DNA of 64,000 bases, taken from contig JBFXEX010000007.1 in assembly GCA_050179645.1 (NCBI GenBank), positions 1-64,000 on the forward strand, given 5' to 3'. Source of the stretch: VAZQ01 sp050179645. GTDB taxonomy: Bacteria; Pseudomonadota; Alphaproteobacteria; Rhizobiales; Xanthobacteraceae. Numbering within the stretch: position 1 is the first letter of the stretch; each line of letters starts with the position of its first letter. Both the position numbers and the translations under genes were made by a program. Below the pieces are notes generated by a model. It ran no database searches. It was not told the origin of the DNA and saw nothing but the letters and a program-made list of their open reading frames with translations. Positions 43,552 through 52,404 of this stretch are shown here, piece by piece.

Positions 43552-44808
43552 GTGCTCTCTGCCGAAAAAAACAAGCTGCTCACGCAAGTCGGGCCTGGAA
43601 CCCCGATGGGCGAGTATCTGCGCCGCTACTGGCAGCCGATCGGCGGCGCGAGCGAACTCGACGATAACCCCGTCAAGGCGATCCGGCTCCTCGGCGAAGA
43701 CCTCGTGCTCTACAAGGACCTGGGCGGCCGCTACGGGCTTGTGGACCGGCATTGTCCGCATCGCCGTGCCGATCTGTCCTACGGCTACGTCGAGGAGATC
43801 GGCATCCGTTGCAACTATCACGGCTGGCTCATGGACGAAGCCGGCCGCTGCATCGAGCAGCCGTATGACGACACCGTCAATCCGAACTCGCGCGCCAAGG
43901 AGCGCTGCACCACCAAGGCCTATCCGGTGAAGGAATGTGCCGGCTTGCTGTTCGCCTATATGGGGCCGCAGCCGGCGCCCGAACTGCCGGTCTGGGAGCC
44001 GTTCACCTGGAAGAACGGCTTCCGCGAGGTCGTGCTGTCCGACATTCCCTGCAACTGGTTCCAGTGCCAGGAAAACTCGTGCGATCCGGTGCATTTCGAG
44101 TGGATGCACGACAACTGGTCGCTGCGGCTCAAGGGGCAGAACGGCCCCTATGCCGCCAAGCACCTCAAGCTCAAGTTCGAGGAGTTCGAGCACGGCTTCA
44201 TCTATAAGCGGGTGCGTGAAGATTCCGACGAGAGTAATCCCTATTGGACCATGGGGCGCATCGCGCTCTGGCCGAACGGCTTCTATCTCGGCACGCACTT
44301 CGAGTGGCGGGTGCCGGTCGACGACGAGAATACGCTGTCGGTGGCGTGGTTCTTCATGCGCGTGCCGAAGGGACGCGAGCCTTATGAGCAGACGACCGTC
44401 CCGACGTGGTGGAGCCCGATCAAGGACGACAACGGCCGCTGGATCACCAGCCACGTCATCAACCAGGACATCATCGGCTGGGTCGGGCAGGGCACGATCG
44501 CCGACCGCACCATGGAGACGCTGGGCGCGAGCGACCTCGGCATCGTGATGATCCGCAAGCGCTTCTTCGACGACATCGACGCCATGGAACGCGGCGAGGA
44601 CGTGAAGGGCGCGATCCGCAATCCGAACGTGGCGCGCTGCGTCGAACTGCCGTATTTCCAGAAGAAGGAATGCATCGAGGGCATCACCCTCGAAGAGCAC
44701 CAGAAATATCCGCTGCTCAAGGCGAGACTGAACGCCTTCCGGCACTGCGCCGGCCAGCCGCCGCAGATCCGCCGCGCCTTCGAGGAGGCGATGGGCATCG
44801 TGAAGTAG
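43552..44808 (+). CDS. Rieske 2Fe-2S aromatic ring-hydroxylating oxygenase, phthalate-dioxygenase-like
   Basis: This 418-residue oxygenase has the Rieske ligands C68-x-H70 in RHCPHRRADL and C87-x2-H90 in IRCNYHGW, and the mononuclear iron ligands H181 and H186 in CDPVHFEWMH. The order and length fit phthalate 4,5-dioxygenase and related oxygenases that hydroxylate or demethylate aromatic compounds. A GTG start follows GGAGAGG. No ferredoxin or reductase component is nearby, so electrons must come from a distant reductase. The gene ends 93 nt before the D-2-hydroxyacid dehydrogenase gene. Confidence 0.92.
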   Translation: MLSAEKNKLLTQVGPGTPMGEYLRRYWQPIGGASELDDNPVKAIRLLGEDLVLYKDLGGRYGLVDRHCPHRRADLSYGYVEEIGIRCNYHGWLMDEAGRCIEQPYDDTVNPNSRAKERCTTKAYPVKECAGLLFAYMGPQPAPELPVWEPFTWKNGFREVVLSDIPCNWFQCQENSCDPVHFEWMHDNWSLRLKGQNGPYAAKHLKLKFEEFEHGFIYKRVREDSDESNPYWTMGRIALWPNGFYLGTHFEWRVPVDDENTLSVAWFFMRVPKGREPYEQTTVPTWWSPIKDDNGRWITSHVINQDIIGWVGQGTIADRTMETLGASDLGIVMIRKRFFDDIDAMERGEDVKGAIRNPNVARCVELPYFQKKECIEGITLEEHQKYPLLKARLNAFRHCAGQPPQIRRAFEEAMGIVK

Positions 44809-44901
44809 AGCGCGGCCGCGGTCATCCACCGGTGACGCGGCGGGGGAGGGGCGATGCCATGCCGGCAACTTGCGCTGTCTGCGTGCGCTCGAAGTGTGGC
44901 G

Positions 44902-45885
44902 ATGAAGATCACGATTCTGGACGACTATTTCGACACGCTGCGGACGCTTGCCTGCTTCGGCAAGCTCGCCGGCCACGACGTAACGATCTGGAACGACCAC
45001 GTGCAGGATGTCGACGCGCTGGCCGATCGACTGAAAGATGCCGAGGTTCTGGTGCTGATCCGCGAGCGCACCAAGATCCGCACGCCGCTCCTGGAGCGGC
45101 TGCCCAAGCTGAAGCTCATCAGCCAGCGCAGCGTCTATCCGCACATCGACATCGACACCTGTACACGGCTCGGCATCGTGGTGTCGTCGAGCCAGCACCC
45201 CGGCACGCCGTCCTACGCCACCGCCGAGATGACCTGGGGGTTGATCCTCGCCGCCATGCGGCAGATTCCACAGCAGATGGCTTCGCTGAAGGCCGGCAAC
45301 TGGCAGATGGGCGTCGGCACGACGGTCCGCGACAAGACGCTCGGCATCTTCGGCTACGGCCGGATTGGCAGCGTGGTCGCAGGCTACGGCAAGGCGTTCG
45401 GCATGAACATTCTGGTCTGGGCGCGCGAGGCGACGATGGCGCAGGCCCGTGCCGACGGCTTCGCGACCGCGCGCAGCAAGGCGGAGTTTTTCGCGACCTG
45501 CGACATCATCACGCTGCACATGCGGCTGGTCGAGGCGACCCGCCACATCGTCACCGCCGCCGATCTGGCGAGGATGAAACCCACATCGCTTCTCGTCAAC
45601 ACCAGTCGTGCGCCGCTCATCGAACCGGGCGCACTGGTCGAGGCGCTGCGCGCCGGCCGGCCCGGCATGGCGGCGGTGGACGTCTTCGAGGACGAGCCGA
45701 TGCGCGACACGAGCCATCCGCTGCTCAACATGCCGAACGTGGTGTGCACCCCGCACCTCGGATATGTGTCGCGCGACGAATACGAAATTCAGTTCGCCGA
45801 CATCTTCGATCAGATCACCGCTTATGCGGCCGGCACGCCGATCAACGTCGTCAACCCGGACGTGCTTTCGAAGCGGCGGGAGTGA
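44902..45885 (+). CDS. D-2-hydroxyacid dehydrogenase family protein
   Basis: This 327-residue Rossmann dehydrogenase begins MKITILDDYFDTLRTLACFG. It has the NAD motif GIFGYGRIGSVVAGYGKAFG, the catalytic Arg in VNTSRAPLIEP, Glu in VDVFEDEPMRDTSHPL and His in VCTPHLGYVSRDEYE. It interconverts a 2-oxo acid and a D-2-hydroxy acid, as in glyoxylate, hydroxypyruvate or phosphoglycerate dehydrogenases; the precise one is unclear. A strong GGGGGAGGGG ribosome site lies before an in-frame ATG at 44854 that would add 16 residues unlike relatives. I keep 44902. Confidence 0.88.
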   Translation: MKITILDDYFDTLRTLACFGKLAGHDVTIWNDHVQDVDALADRLKDAEVLVLIRERTKIRTPLLERLPKLKLISQRSVYPHIDIDTCTRLGIVVSSSQHPGTPSYATAEMTWGLILAAMRQIPQQMASLKAGNWQMGVGTTVRDKTLGIFGYGRIGSVVAGYGKAFGMNILVWAREATMAQARADGFATARSKAEFFATCDIITLHMRLVEATRHIVTAADLARMKPTSLLVNTSRAPLIEPGALVEALRAGRPGMAAVDVFEDEPMRDTSHPLLNMPNVVCTPHLGYVSRDEYEIQFADIFDQITAYAAGTPINVVNPDVLSKRRE

Positions 45886-45936
45886 AATACTCGCCCGGCT
45901 CATCATTTGGCTGCGCATCGCGGCAGTCGTGACTGA

Positions 45937-46075
45937 GCCCTCTCCCCTTGTGGGAGAGGGCAGCCGCAGCCTGTCAACAGGTCGGGGTGGGAGAGGGGTA
46001 TTGATGAGATATACCCCTATCCCATGTCGATGCGTCGACGGGCCGGTGTTGCCCTCTCCCACAAGGGGAGAGGGC
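45937..46075. repeat. MITE-like element with 25-bp perfect terminal inverted repeats, family A
   Basis: The ends 45937-45961 and 46051-46075 are exact reverse complements of each other, and each is itself nearly palindromic (GCCCTCTCCC ... GGGAGAGGGC). About 89 nt of unique sequence, including GGTCGGGGTGGGAGAGGGGTA, lies between. The element sits between the D-2-hydroxyacid dehydrogenase gene and the convergent GMC oxidoreductase gene. It resembles a small non-autonomous transposable element, but no target-site duplication is clear. Confidence 0.75.
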
Positions 46076-46119
46076 ACAATCACTGCGACCACGCCGCGGG
46101 CACGACCATAGTGCGTGCG

Positions 46120-47799
46120 CTACGGCTGCGCGTTGATCGCGGCGGAAATCTTCTCCGCCAGCATGATGGTCGGGATGTTGGTGTTGCCGCGCGGCGCGGT
46201 CGGCATCAGCGAGGCGTCGACCACGCGTAGGGCCTCGAAGCCGCGCACGCGGCCGGCGGTGTCGGTGACGGCGTCGCGGTCGTCGGCCGCGCCCATGCGG
46301 CAGGTGCCAACCGGATGGAACGTGCCGGCGACGTTCTCGCGGATGTGCTCGGCCAGAGCCTCGTCATCGGCGGCCAGTTCGGCGAGATCGACCTTGCGGT
46401 CGGCGAGCGTCGAGAAGATCGGACCGGCGAGCGGCGGCACGAGATCGATCAGCTTGGCGATGACGGCGCTCTGCATCTTGTTCTTGGTATTGATGCGGTT
46501 GAGCCGCCGCAGCCGGTCGCTGAACTTGACCGGGAAAGTGACGCTGCTCATGGCGCGCACCTTCTCGTGCGTCAGCACGTCGACTGCGCGCCGGAAGCCC
46601 TGCATGAACCGCTTGAGATCGAGGTCGTGGCCGGTGAAGTTGAATTCGACCAGCGGTGGCGCGTCGTCGCCCTGCAACGAGACCCGGCCGCGCACCATCG
46701 GCTTGAGCAGGGTCGGGGCGAGATTGGCGACCTGGAAGCCGAGCGGGCTCCACGACGTCTTGCACTGCACGTTGATGTACATGTCGAGCGGCGGCGCGCC
46801 GGGCAGACCGGACGAATAGCGAAACGCCGTCATCGGGTGCGGACGCAGCCATTCGGCCTGCCGTGCATCGCGGTTCTGTAAGAGGCCGAGAAATACGATC
46901 GCGTGGTTCGATAGGTTCTCGCCGACGCCTGGCAAGTCGGCGCGCAGCTCGATGCCCTGCTCGCGCAGATGCCGTGCCGGCCCGATCCCCATCCGCATGA
47001 GAAACGCCGGCGAATGGATGCCGCCCATCGAGACGATGATCTCGCGCGCGGAGAAGTGCTTCTGTTCGCCGCCGACAATGACGTTGACGCCGGTGGCGCG
47101 TTTGCCGTCGAACGTCACCGTGGTCGCATGGGCGCCGTTGACGATTGTCAGGTTGGGGCGGGCGCGCACGGTCGCATCGAGATAGCAGATCGCCGCCGAG
47201 GCGCGCTTGTCGGGCCAGTTGCTCATCGGCACCGCGCCATAGCCGTCGCGGAAGTCGGTATTCATGTCGGCGATGAACGGAAACTGGTGCTCCTGCGCGT
47301 AAACGTGCACGGCCTTCGACAGCGGCGCCCAGTCGTCCTGCCGGGTGCGGCGGACCGGCACCGGGCCGTCCTTGCCGTGCTGATCGCCGCCAAAGTCCAT
47401 GTCATGTTCGAGCTTGCGGAAGAACGGCAGCACATCGTTCCAGCCCCAGCCGGCTGCGCCCAGCGCCTCCCACTCGGCGTAGTCGTCGGGCGTGCCGCGA
47501 TAGGCGATCATGCCCATGACGGATGAGCCGCCGCCCATGATCCGGCCCTGCGAGAAGCCGGTGAGCGGCGAGTTGTCCTTGCGCCGCCAGTGCACCTTGA
47601 GTTCCGGCCAGAAATACGCGTCGTTGTAATAGGAGGTGGCGTAGGTATCGAGCACGTCGGCCGGTTCCTGGCCGGGCGGCGTATCCGGCCCGGCTTCGAG
47701 CAGCAGCACCTGCCGGCTCGATCGCGCAGACAACCGGTTGGCGAGCACACAGCCGGCCGCGCCGCCGCCGATGATGATGGTGTCGTAGCCTTGAGCCAT
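46120..47799 (-). CDS. GMC family FAD oxidoreductase (choline dehydrogenase-like)
   Basis: This 559-residue flavoprotein oxidises an alcohol or a related donor. The FAD Rossmann start is YDTIIIGGGAAGCVLANRLS with the GGGxxG motif, followed by VLLLEAG. The GMC signature appears in GRIMGGGSSVMGM, and the catalytic His/Asn region lies near the C-terminus in GTCRMGAADDRDAV and NTNIPTIMLAEKIS. Length is normal. It has no obvious signal peptide. It converges on the MITE-like element and is divergent from the CocE hydrolase gene across a 360-nt gap. Confidence 0.92.
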   Translation of the reverse strand: MAQGYDTIIIGGGAAGCVLANRLSARSSRQVLLLEAGPDTPPGQEPADVLDTYATSYYNDAYFWPELKVHWRRKDNSPLTGFSQGRIMGGGSSVMGMIAYRGTPDDYAEWEALGAAGWGWNDVLPFFRKLEHDMDFGGDQHGKDGPVPVRRTRQDDWAPLSKAVHVYAQEHQFPFIADMNTDFRDGYGAVPMSNWPDKRASAAICYLDATVRARPNLTIVNGAHATTVTFDGKRATGVNVIVGGEQKHFSAREIIVSMGGIHSPAFLMRMGIGPARHLREQGIELRADLPGVGENLSNHAIVFLGLLQNRDARQAEWLRPHPMTAFRYSSGLPGAPPLDMYINVQCKTSWSPLGFQVANLAPTLLKPMVRGRVSLQGDDAPPLVEFNFTGHDLDLKRFMQGFRRAVDVLTHEKVRAMSSVTFPVKFSDRLRRLNRINTKNKMQSAVIAKLIDLVPPLAGPIFSTLADRKVDLAELAADDEALAEHIRENVAGTFHPVGTCRMGAADDRDAVTDTAGRVRGFEALRVVDASLMPTAPRGNTNIPTIMLAEKISAAINAQP

Positions 47800-48159
47800 G
47801 AACTATCCGGTATGGAGGGTGGTTCGTCGCCGGTATAGAAGGTGCGATCGATTGAAGCATTTCGCGCGTAAGGCGCAAAGACCCAGGCGGCCGGTCGTGA
47901 CCATCGGAGATACGTCAGGCCTTCAGGACGACCGCGTTCGGTGCTAGTACTCATAGAGAACACTGTTCAGCGTCTGTGCTTGTGTCCCGGGCGCAGCGCA
48001 GCACGAAGTGATGCGCTGCAGACCCGGGACCGTAACGAACTCCGGCGTATCCTGGCGGTCCCGGGTCAGCGCAGCAGCATTTCATGCTGCAGCGCGCCCG
48101 GGACAAACCGGCGGCTACCTTTCGCTTCCTTCCTTCACGGCAAACCCTGCCTCCCAGCC
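47800..48159. other. Intergenic region of 360 nt, mostly a repeat
   Basis: The gap between the divergent GMC and CocE genes holds the paired-hairpin repeat at 47983-48113. Outside the repeat nothing else stands out. Confidence 0.5.
47983..48113. repeat. Paired palindromes with GTCCCGGG/CCCGGGAC ends, family D
   Basis: A first hairpin, GTGTCCCGGGCGCAGCGCAG ... CTGCAGACCCGGGAC (to about 48031), and a second, GTCCCGGGTCAGCGCAGCAG ... CTGCAGCGCGCCCGGGAC (48060-48113), are similar and both bounded by GTCCCGGG-type ends. This repeat type is common in Bradyrhizobium-like genomes. Confidence 0.7.
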
Positions 48160-49899
48160 ATGAAATCCGAAATCCGCGACGGCATGCAGATCGATTGGGA
48201 CGCTCCGGTTCCGATGGACGACGGCGTCATCCTGCGTGCCGACGTGTTCCGGCCGGTGACTGCCGACACGTATCCGGTGATCCTGAGCTATGGGCCCTAC
48301 GCCAAGGGGCTCGCCATGCAGGAAGGCTACAAGAGCGCCTGGATGCGCATCGTCCAGTCGGCGCCCGAGGTGCTCGAAGGCTCCAGCAACAAGTACCAGA
48401 ACTGGGAGCTGTTCGATCCCGAGAAGTGGGTGCCTGAAGGCTATGTGCTGGTGCGGGTGGATTCGCGCGGTGCCGGGCGTTCCCCAGGTTATCTCGAAGT
48501 GTGGTCGCCGCGTGAGGCGCAGGACATCGCGCAGTGCGTCGACTGGGCTGGCACGCAGCCGTGGTCGAGCGGCAAGGTCGGTCTGCACGGCATCTCGTAC
48601 TACTCGATGAACCAGTGGCAGGCGGCGCCGCTCAAGCCGAAGCATCTGGCGGCGCTGTGCATCTGGGAAGGCTCGTCGGACTACTACCGCGAGCTCTGCC
48701 GTCACGGCGGCATCCTCTCGGACTTCTATTCGAGCTGGTATCCGCGCCAGGTCACCGCCGTGCAGCATGGCGTCGGCGAGCGCGGCTTCAAGAGCGCCGT
48801 GACTGGCGAACCGGTCGCCGGCCCGCCGACGCTTCCGGAGGAAGAACTCAAACGCAATCGCGCCGACTGCGACGGCGATGCGCTGCGCCACCGGCTGATC
48901 GACGATTATTACCGCGCGCGGCTGCCGCGGTTCGAGGACATCGAGACGCCGCTCCTGTCCGCCGCCAATTGGGGCGGCATGGGGCTGCATCCGCGCGGTA
49001 ATTTCGAGGGATATCTGCGCGCCGGCTCACAGCAGAAGTGGCTGGAGGTCCACGGCGACACCCACTTCACGCTGTTCTACGCCAAGTACGGCCACGACCT
49101 GCAGAAGCAATTCTTCGATCGTTTCCTCAAGGGCGAGGACAACGGCTGGGAGCGCCGGCCCAAGGTGCTGCTCAATGTCCGCCACCCGGGCGAAAAATTC
49201 TTGCCGCGCGCCGAGAGCGAATGGCCGCTCGCGCGCACCCAATGGACCAGGTTCTATTTGCATCCCGACCGCAGTCTGCGCGCCGAGCCGGCGGCCGCGG
49301 ACGAGAAGCTCGATTACGCCACCACCGGCGACGGCCTGATATTCTCGACGCCGCCGCTCACCGCCGAGATGGAAATCACCGGCCCGGTCGCCGCCAAGCT
49401 GTTCATGTCGTCCGACACCACCGATGCCGACCTGTTCCTGGTGCTGCGGGTGTTCGACCCGCAGGGCAGGGAGGTGGTGTTCGTCGGGTCGAACGATCCG
49501 CGTGTGCCGGTGGGGTTGGGCTGGCTGCGCGCCTCGCACCGCAAGCTCGATCCGAACGAGACACGGCCGTACCGCCCCTGGCACACCCACGACGAGGAAT
49601 GGCCGCTTACGCCCGGCCAGCCGGTCGAACTCGATATCGAAATCTGGCCGACGTCGATCGTGGTGCCACCGGGCTACCGCATCGCGCTCTCGGTGCGCGG
49701 CAAGGACTACGAATACGACGGCACCGACGCGGCGCTGCCGCATGCGCCCTATCCGATGAAGGGCGTCGGGCCGTTCACCCACACCCATCCGCAGGACCGG
49801 CCGCCGGCGATCTTCGGCGGCACCAACACGCTGCACTTCGGCCGCGACATGGCGCCCTACGTGCTGCTGCCGGTCATTCCCGCAAAGGCACGATCATGA
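48160..49899 (+). CDS. CocE/NonD family hydrolase (X-Pro dipeptidyl-peptidase S15 type)
   Basis: This 579-residue hydrolase has an alpha/beta-hydrolase domain with VLVRVDSRGAGRSPGYLEVWSPREAQD and the nucleophile S146 in HGISYYSMNQ, where relatives have GxSYxG. Asp and His follow in later segments (HGDTHFTLF holds a plausible His), and the C-terminal jelly-roll domain ends GPFTHTHPQDRPPAIFGGTNTLHFG. Such enzymes cleave esters or amides such as cocaine or glutaryl-7-ACA. No signal peptide is visible. The ATG at 48160 has no strong ribosome site. Confidence 0.88.
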   Translation: MKSEIRDGMQIDWDAPVPMDDGVILRADVFRPVTADTYPVILSYGPYAKGLAMQEGYKSAWMRIVQSAPEVLEGSSNKYQNWELFDPEKWVPEGYVLVRVDSRGAGRSPGYLEVWSPREAQDIAQCVDWAGTQPWSSGKVGLHGISYYSMNQWQAAPLKPKHLAALCIWEGSSDYYRELCRHGGILSDFYSSWYPRQVTAVQHGVGERGFKSAVTGEPVAGPPTLPEEELKRNRADCDGDALRHRLIDDYYRARLPRFEDIETPLLSAANWGGMGLHPRGNFEGYLRAGSQQKWLEVHGDTHFTLFYAKYGHDLQKQFFDRFLKGEDNGWERRPKVLLNVRHPGEKFLPRAESEWPLARTQWTRFYLHPDRSLRAEPAAADEKLDYATTGDGLIFSTPPLTAEMEITGPVAAKLFMSSDTTDADLFLVLRVFDPQGREVVFVGSNDPRVPVGLGWLRASHRKLDPNETRPYRPWHTHDEEWPLTPGQPVELDIEIWPTSIVVPPGYRIALSVRGKDYEYDGTDAALPHAPYPMKGVGPFTHTHPQDRPPAIFGGTNTLHFGRDMAPYVLLPVIPAKARS

Positions 49900-49953
49900 T
49901 TTTCGCCCAACTCTCATCAATTGGGGCACATGGACGCCTAATCGGCGGTGCGT

Positions 49954-50067
49954 TCCCTCCCCCCTTGCGGGGGAGGGCTAGGGAGGGGGGTGGCCGCACG
50001 TTCCGAACTCGCGACTACCCCCCACCCCCACCCACCCCCCCCACGGGGGGGGGGGGCGCCCGCCCCC
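49954..50067. repeat. Degenerate family A element with long C and G runs
   Basis: A CCCTCCCCCCTTGCGGGGGA-type arm at 49954 is followed by about 45 nt and then by a C-rich tract (50017-50043) and a 12-nt G-run at 50045-50056. The second arm is reduced to homopolymers. It lies in the gap before the Gfo/Idh gene, whose ATG at 50087 therefore has no clear ribosome site. The homopolymers may be real or an assembly artefact. Confidence 0.6.
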
Positions 50068-50086
50068 CTTTGACGACGATGCATCC

Positions 50087-51097
50087 ATGATCCGCGCCGC
50101 CATCATTGGGCTCGGCCGCTGGGGCCGCTCGCTCGTCAATTCTGTGCAAGGCAAGAGTCACGTCATCCAGTTCACGCACGGCTACACGCGCACGCGTGCC
50201 GATGCAGAAGATTTCTGCCGCGAGAAGAACATCCCGCTCGCTGAGAGTTTCGAGCAAATCCTCGCCGATCCGCAGATCGATGCCGTGGTGCTCGCGACGC
50301 CGCACAGGCAGCATGAGATGCAGGTGCGTCAGGCGGCCGTCGCCGGCAAGCACATCCATGTCGAGAAGCCGATCACGCTCGATTATCCCAGCGCGCAGGC
50401 GGTGGTCGCCCTCGCAGAAAAAGCCGGCGTCGTGCTGGCGGTCGGGTTCTGCCGGCGCTTCCATCCATCGGTCGGCGAGATCCGGCAACGGCTTGCCGAC
50501 GGCCGGCTCGGCCGGGTGGTGTCGATGGTGGGGCAGCACACCACCAGCACCGGCCAGTTCATCCCGCCGGAGAACTGGCGCGCCGCGCCCGAGGAGGCGC
50601 CGGGCGGCGCACTCACCGCAGTGGGGGTGCATTCGCTCGATCACATGATCGAGTTCGCCGGCCGCGTGCGCGATGTGCATTGCATCACCGCCCGCACCAT
50701 TCCGGGCCCGTCCGACGACACCACGACGGTGATGCTGACGTTCGAGAGCGGCGCTACGGGCCTGCTGTTCTGCTCGGTCGCGACCGCCACCAATTTCGCT
50801 TTCACGCTTTACGGCAGCAAGGGGCTCGCGGAAATCACCAAGCCCGCGCTGCAGAGCTTCCGCTTCGTGCCGACCTCCGACGTCGCGCCGACCGGACCAA
50901 TCACGGCGCCGCCGGACCAGACCGCCGAGTATCCGGCGTTCGACATGCTGCATGCGGAGATGGAGGCGTTCGCGCGCGCGATTGCGAACCGCGCGCCCTA
51001 TCCGGTACCGATCTCCGACGTGCTGCACGGCATGGCGGTGTTCGACGCCATCGTCGAATCGGCGCGTACCGGCAAGATCGTGACTGTGGCGTCGTGA
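50087..51097 (+). CDS. Gfo/Idh/MocA family oxidoreductase
   Basis: This is a 336-residue two-domain oxidoreductase. The N-terminal Rossmann domain begins MIRAAIIGLGRWGRSLVNSV, with GLGRWG as the NAD(P) motif. The catalytic Lys lies in VEKPITLDYPSAQAVV, and a C-terminal beta-sheet domain follows with GALTAVGVHSLDHMIEFAG and WR/H-type residues. It oxidises or reduces a sugar, inositol or pseudo-sugar. It is followed by an aldo/keto reductase gene after 12 nt, so the two probably form an operon. The exact substrate is unknown. Confidence 0.9.
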   Translation: MIRAAIIGLGRWGRSLVNSVQGKSHVIQFTHGYTRTRADAEDFCREKNIPLAESFEQILADPQIDAVVLATPHRQHEMQVRQAAVAGKHIHVEKPITLDYPSAQAVVALAEKAGVVLAVGFCRRFHPSVGEIRQRLADGRLGRVVSMVGQHTTSTGQFIPPENWRAAPEEAPGGALTAVGVHSLDHMIEFAGRVRDVHCITARTIPGPSDDTTTVMLTFESGATGLLFCSVATATNFAFTLYGSKGLAEITKPALQSFRFVPTSDVAPTGPITAPPDQTAEYPAFDMLHAEMEAFARAIANRAPYPVPISDVLHGMAVFDAIVESARTGKIVTVAS

Positions 51098-51109
51098 GCG
51101 GGCCGGGCA

Positions 51110-52057
51110 ATGGAAACCCGCAGGCTGGGCCATTCCGATCTCGTCGTCTCCGCCGTCGGGCTCGGCGGCAATAATTTCGGCGGCCGTATCGATTTCCCGG
51201 CGGCGCGCGCGGTGGTGCACAGGGCGCTCGATCTTGGCATCAATCTGATCGACACCGCCGATGCCTACGGCAACCGCGGCGGCTCGGAGGAGGCGCTCGG
51301 ACAAATTCTGGGTGCGCGGCGCAAGGACGTGGTGCTGGCGACCAAGTTCGGCCTGCAGATGGACGCTGCCGGCCGGCTCAAGGGCGCGTCGCGCGGCTAC
51401 ATCATGCGGGCCGTCGAGGCGAGCCTGACGCGGCTGCGTACCGACCGCATCGACCTTTATCAGTTGCACCGGCCCGATCCGTATACGCCGATCGAGGAGA
51501 CGCTGCGTGCGCTCGACGACCTCGTGCGGCAGGGCAAGGTGCGTACCATCGGCTGCTCGAACCTGGCGGCGCGCGACGTCGTGGCCGCGCAGGAGATCGC
51601 GCGAACGCACGGCCTCACGGCCTTCTGTTCGTGTCAGGACGAATACAGTCTGCTGGAGCGCGGCATCGAGCGTGAGTTGATGCCGGTCATTGACGACAGC
51701 GGGCTTGGACTTCTGCCCTACTTTCCACTCGCCAGCGGGCTGTTGACCGGCAAGTACCGGCGCGGTGCGCCGATGCCGTCCGGCGCGCGCCTTGCGAGGA
51801 ACGCGGGTCACGCCGCAGACTTCATCACCGATCGGAATTGGCGGCTGATCGAGGGGCTGACGACTTTCAGCCAAAATCACGGCCGTTCGTTGATCGAACT
51901 TGCGTTCGGCTGGCTCTTGAGCCATCCGCAAGTCACCAGCGTGATCGCCGGCGCGACCAGCGCCGAACAGGTCGAGCAGAATGTGGGCGCTGCAAGCTGG
52001 CGGCTTTCGGCCGAGATGCTCGCCGAGGTGGACCGGATCACGCAGGGCGTGAATTGA
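51110..52057 (+). CDS. Aldo/keto reductase
   Basis: This 315-residue TIM-barrel reductase of the AKR superfamily uses NADPH to reduce aldehydes or ketones. It opens METRRLGHSDLVVSAVGLGGNNFGG and carries the tetrad: Asp and Tyr in DTADAYGNRGGSEEALG, Lys in VVLATKFG and His in YQLHRPDPYTP. The C-terminal ISAAGATSAEQVEQNVG-type end binds NADPH. Only 12 nt follow the Gfo/Idh gene, so they are probably co-transcribed and may interconvert the two forms of one polyol or sugar. Confidence 0.93.
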   Translation: METRRLGHSDLVVSAVGLGGNNFGGRIDFPAARAVVHRALDLGINLIDTADAYGNRGGSEEALGQILGARRKDVVLATKFGLQMDAAGRLKGASRGYIMRAVEASLTRLRTDRIDLYQLHRPDPYTPIEETLRALDDLVRQGKVRTIGCSNLAARDVVAAQEIARTHGLTAFCSCQDEYSLLERGIERELMPVIDDSGLGLLPYFPLASGLLTGKYRRGAPMPSGARLARNAGHAADFITDRNWRLIEGLTTFSQNHGRSLIELAFGWLLSHPQVTSVIAGATSAEQVEQNVGAASWRLSAEMLAEVDRITQGVN

Positions 52058-52152
52058 GCGCGCCGCGCAGTGCGGCCGTGCGGTACCTGCAAAGCGAAAC
52101 CGGCAGCGCACTGCAGTGCGCCGCCGGCTTCAAGAGCACCGCCGCCGACCGG

Positions 52153-52404
52153 TCAGTTTTTCGGCCGGGTGGAGCGCAGATGCGGATCGGCGTTGCGGGT
52201 CGACGTGTCGTCAATCGGCTGCCTGGTCGTTCGCCCCTGCTGCGAGGTCGAGGGCGTGCCGACGTTGCGATTCTGCTGCTGCAGTTGCGGGTCATTGCGC
52301 GGCTGCGACGCATCGCCGAACGGCGGATTGGTCGGCTGCTGCGCCGCCGCCAGCGTGGTACCGGCGAGCAGTGCGATAACGGTCGCAGTAAGGATCGATT
52401 TCAC
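52153..52404 (-). CDS. Small secreted Gln/Pro/Asn-rich protein
   Basis: This 83-residue protein has a Sec signal peptide (MKSILTATVIALLAGTTLAAA) and a low-complexity, polar tail (QQPTNPPFGDASQPRNDPQLQQQ...). It has no recognised domain. GGAGGTCCC lies just before the ATG. It is likely periplasmic. It sits alone between the aldo/keto reductase gene and the DUF1622 gene. Function unknown. Confidence 0.7.
   Translation of the reverse strand: MKSILTATVIALLAGTTLAAAQQPTNPPFGDASQPRNDPQLQQQNRNVGTPSTSQQGRTTRQPIDDTSTRNADPHLRSTRPKN

Noticed and set aside
43426..46092. Open frame of 888 codons on the minus strand across the Rieske and dehydrogenase genes
   Set aside because: It is antisense to two well-recognised genes and shows the low-complexity bias of high-GC shadow frames.
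50015..52111. Open frame of 698 codons on the minus strand across the Gfo/Idh and aldo/keto reductase genes
   Set aside because: It is a shadow of two recognised enzymes and has no motif.
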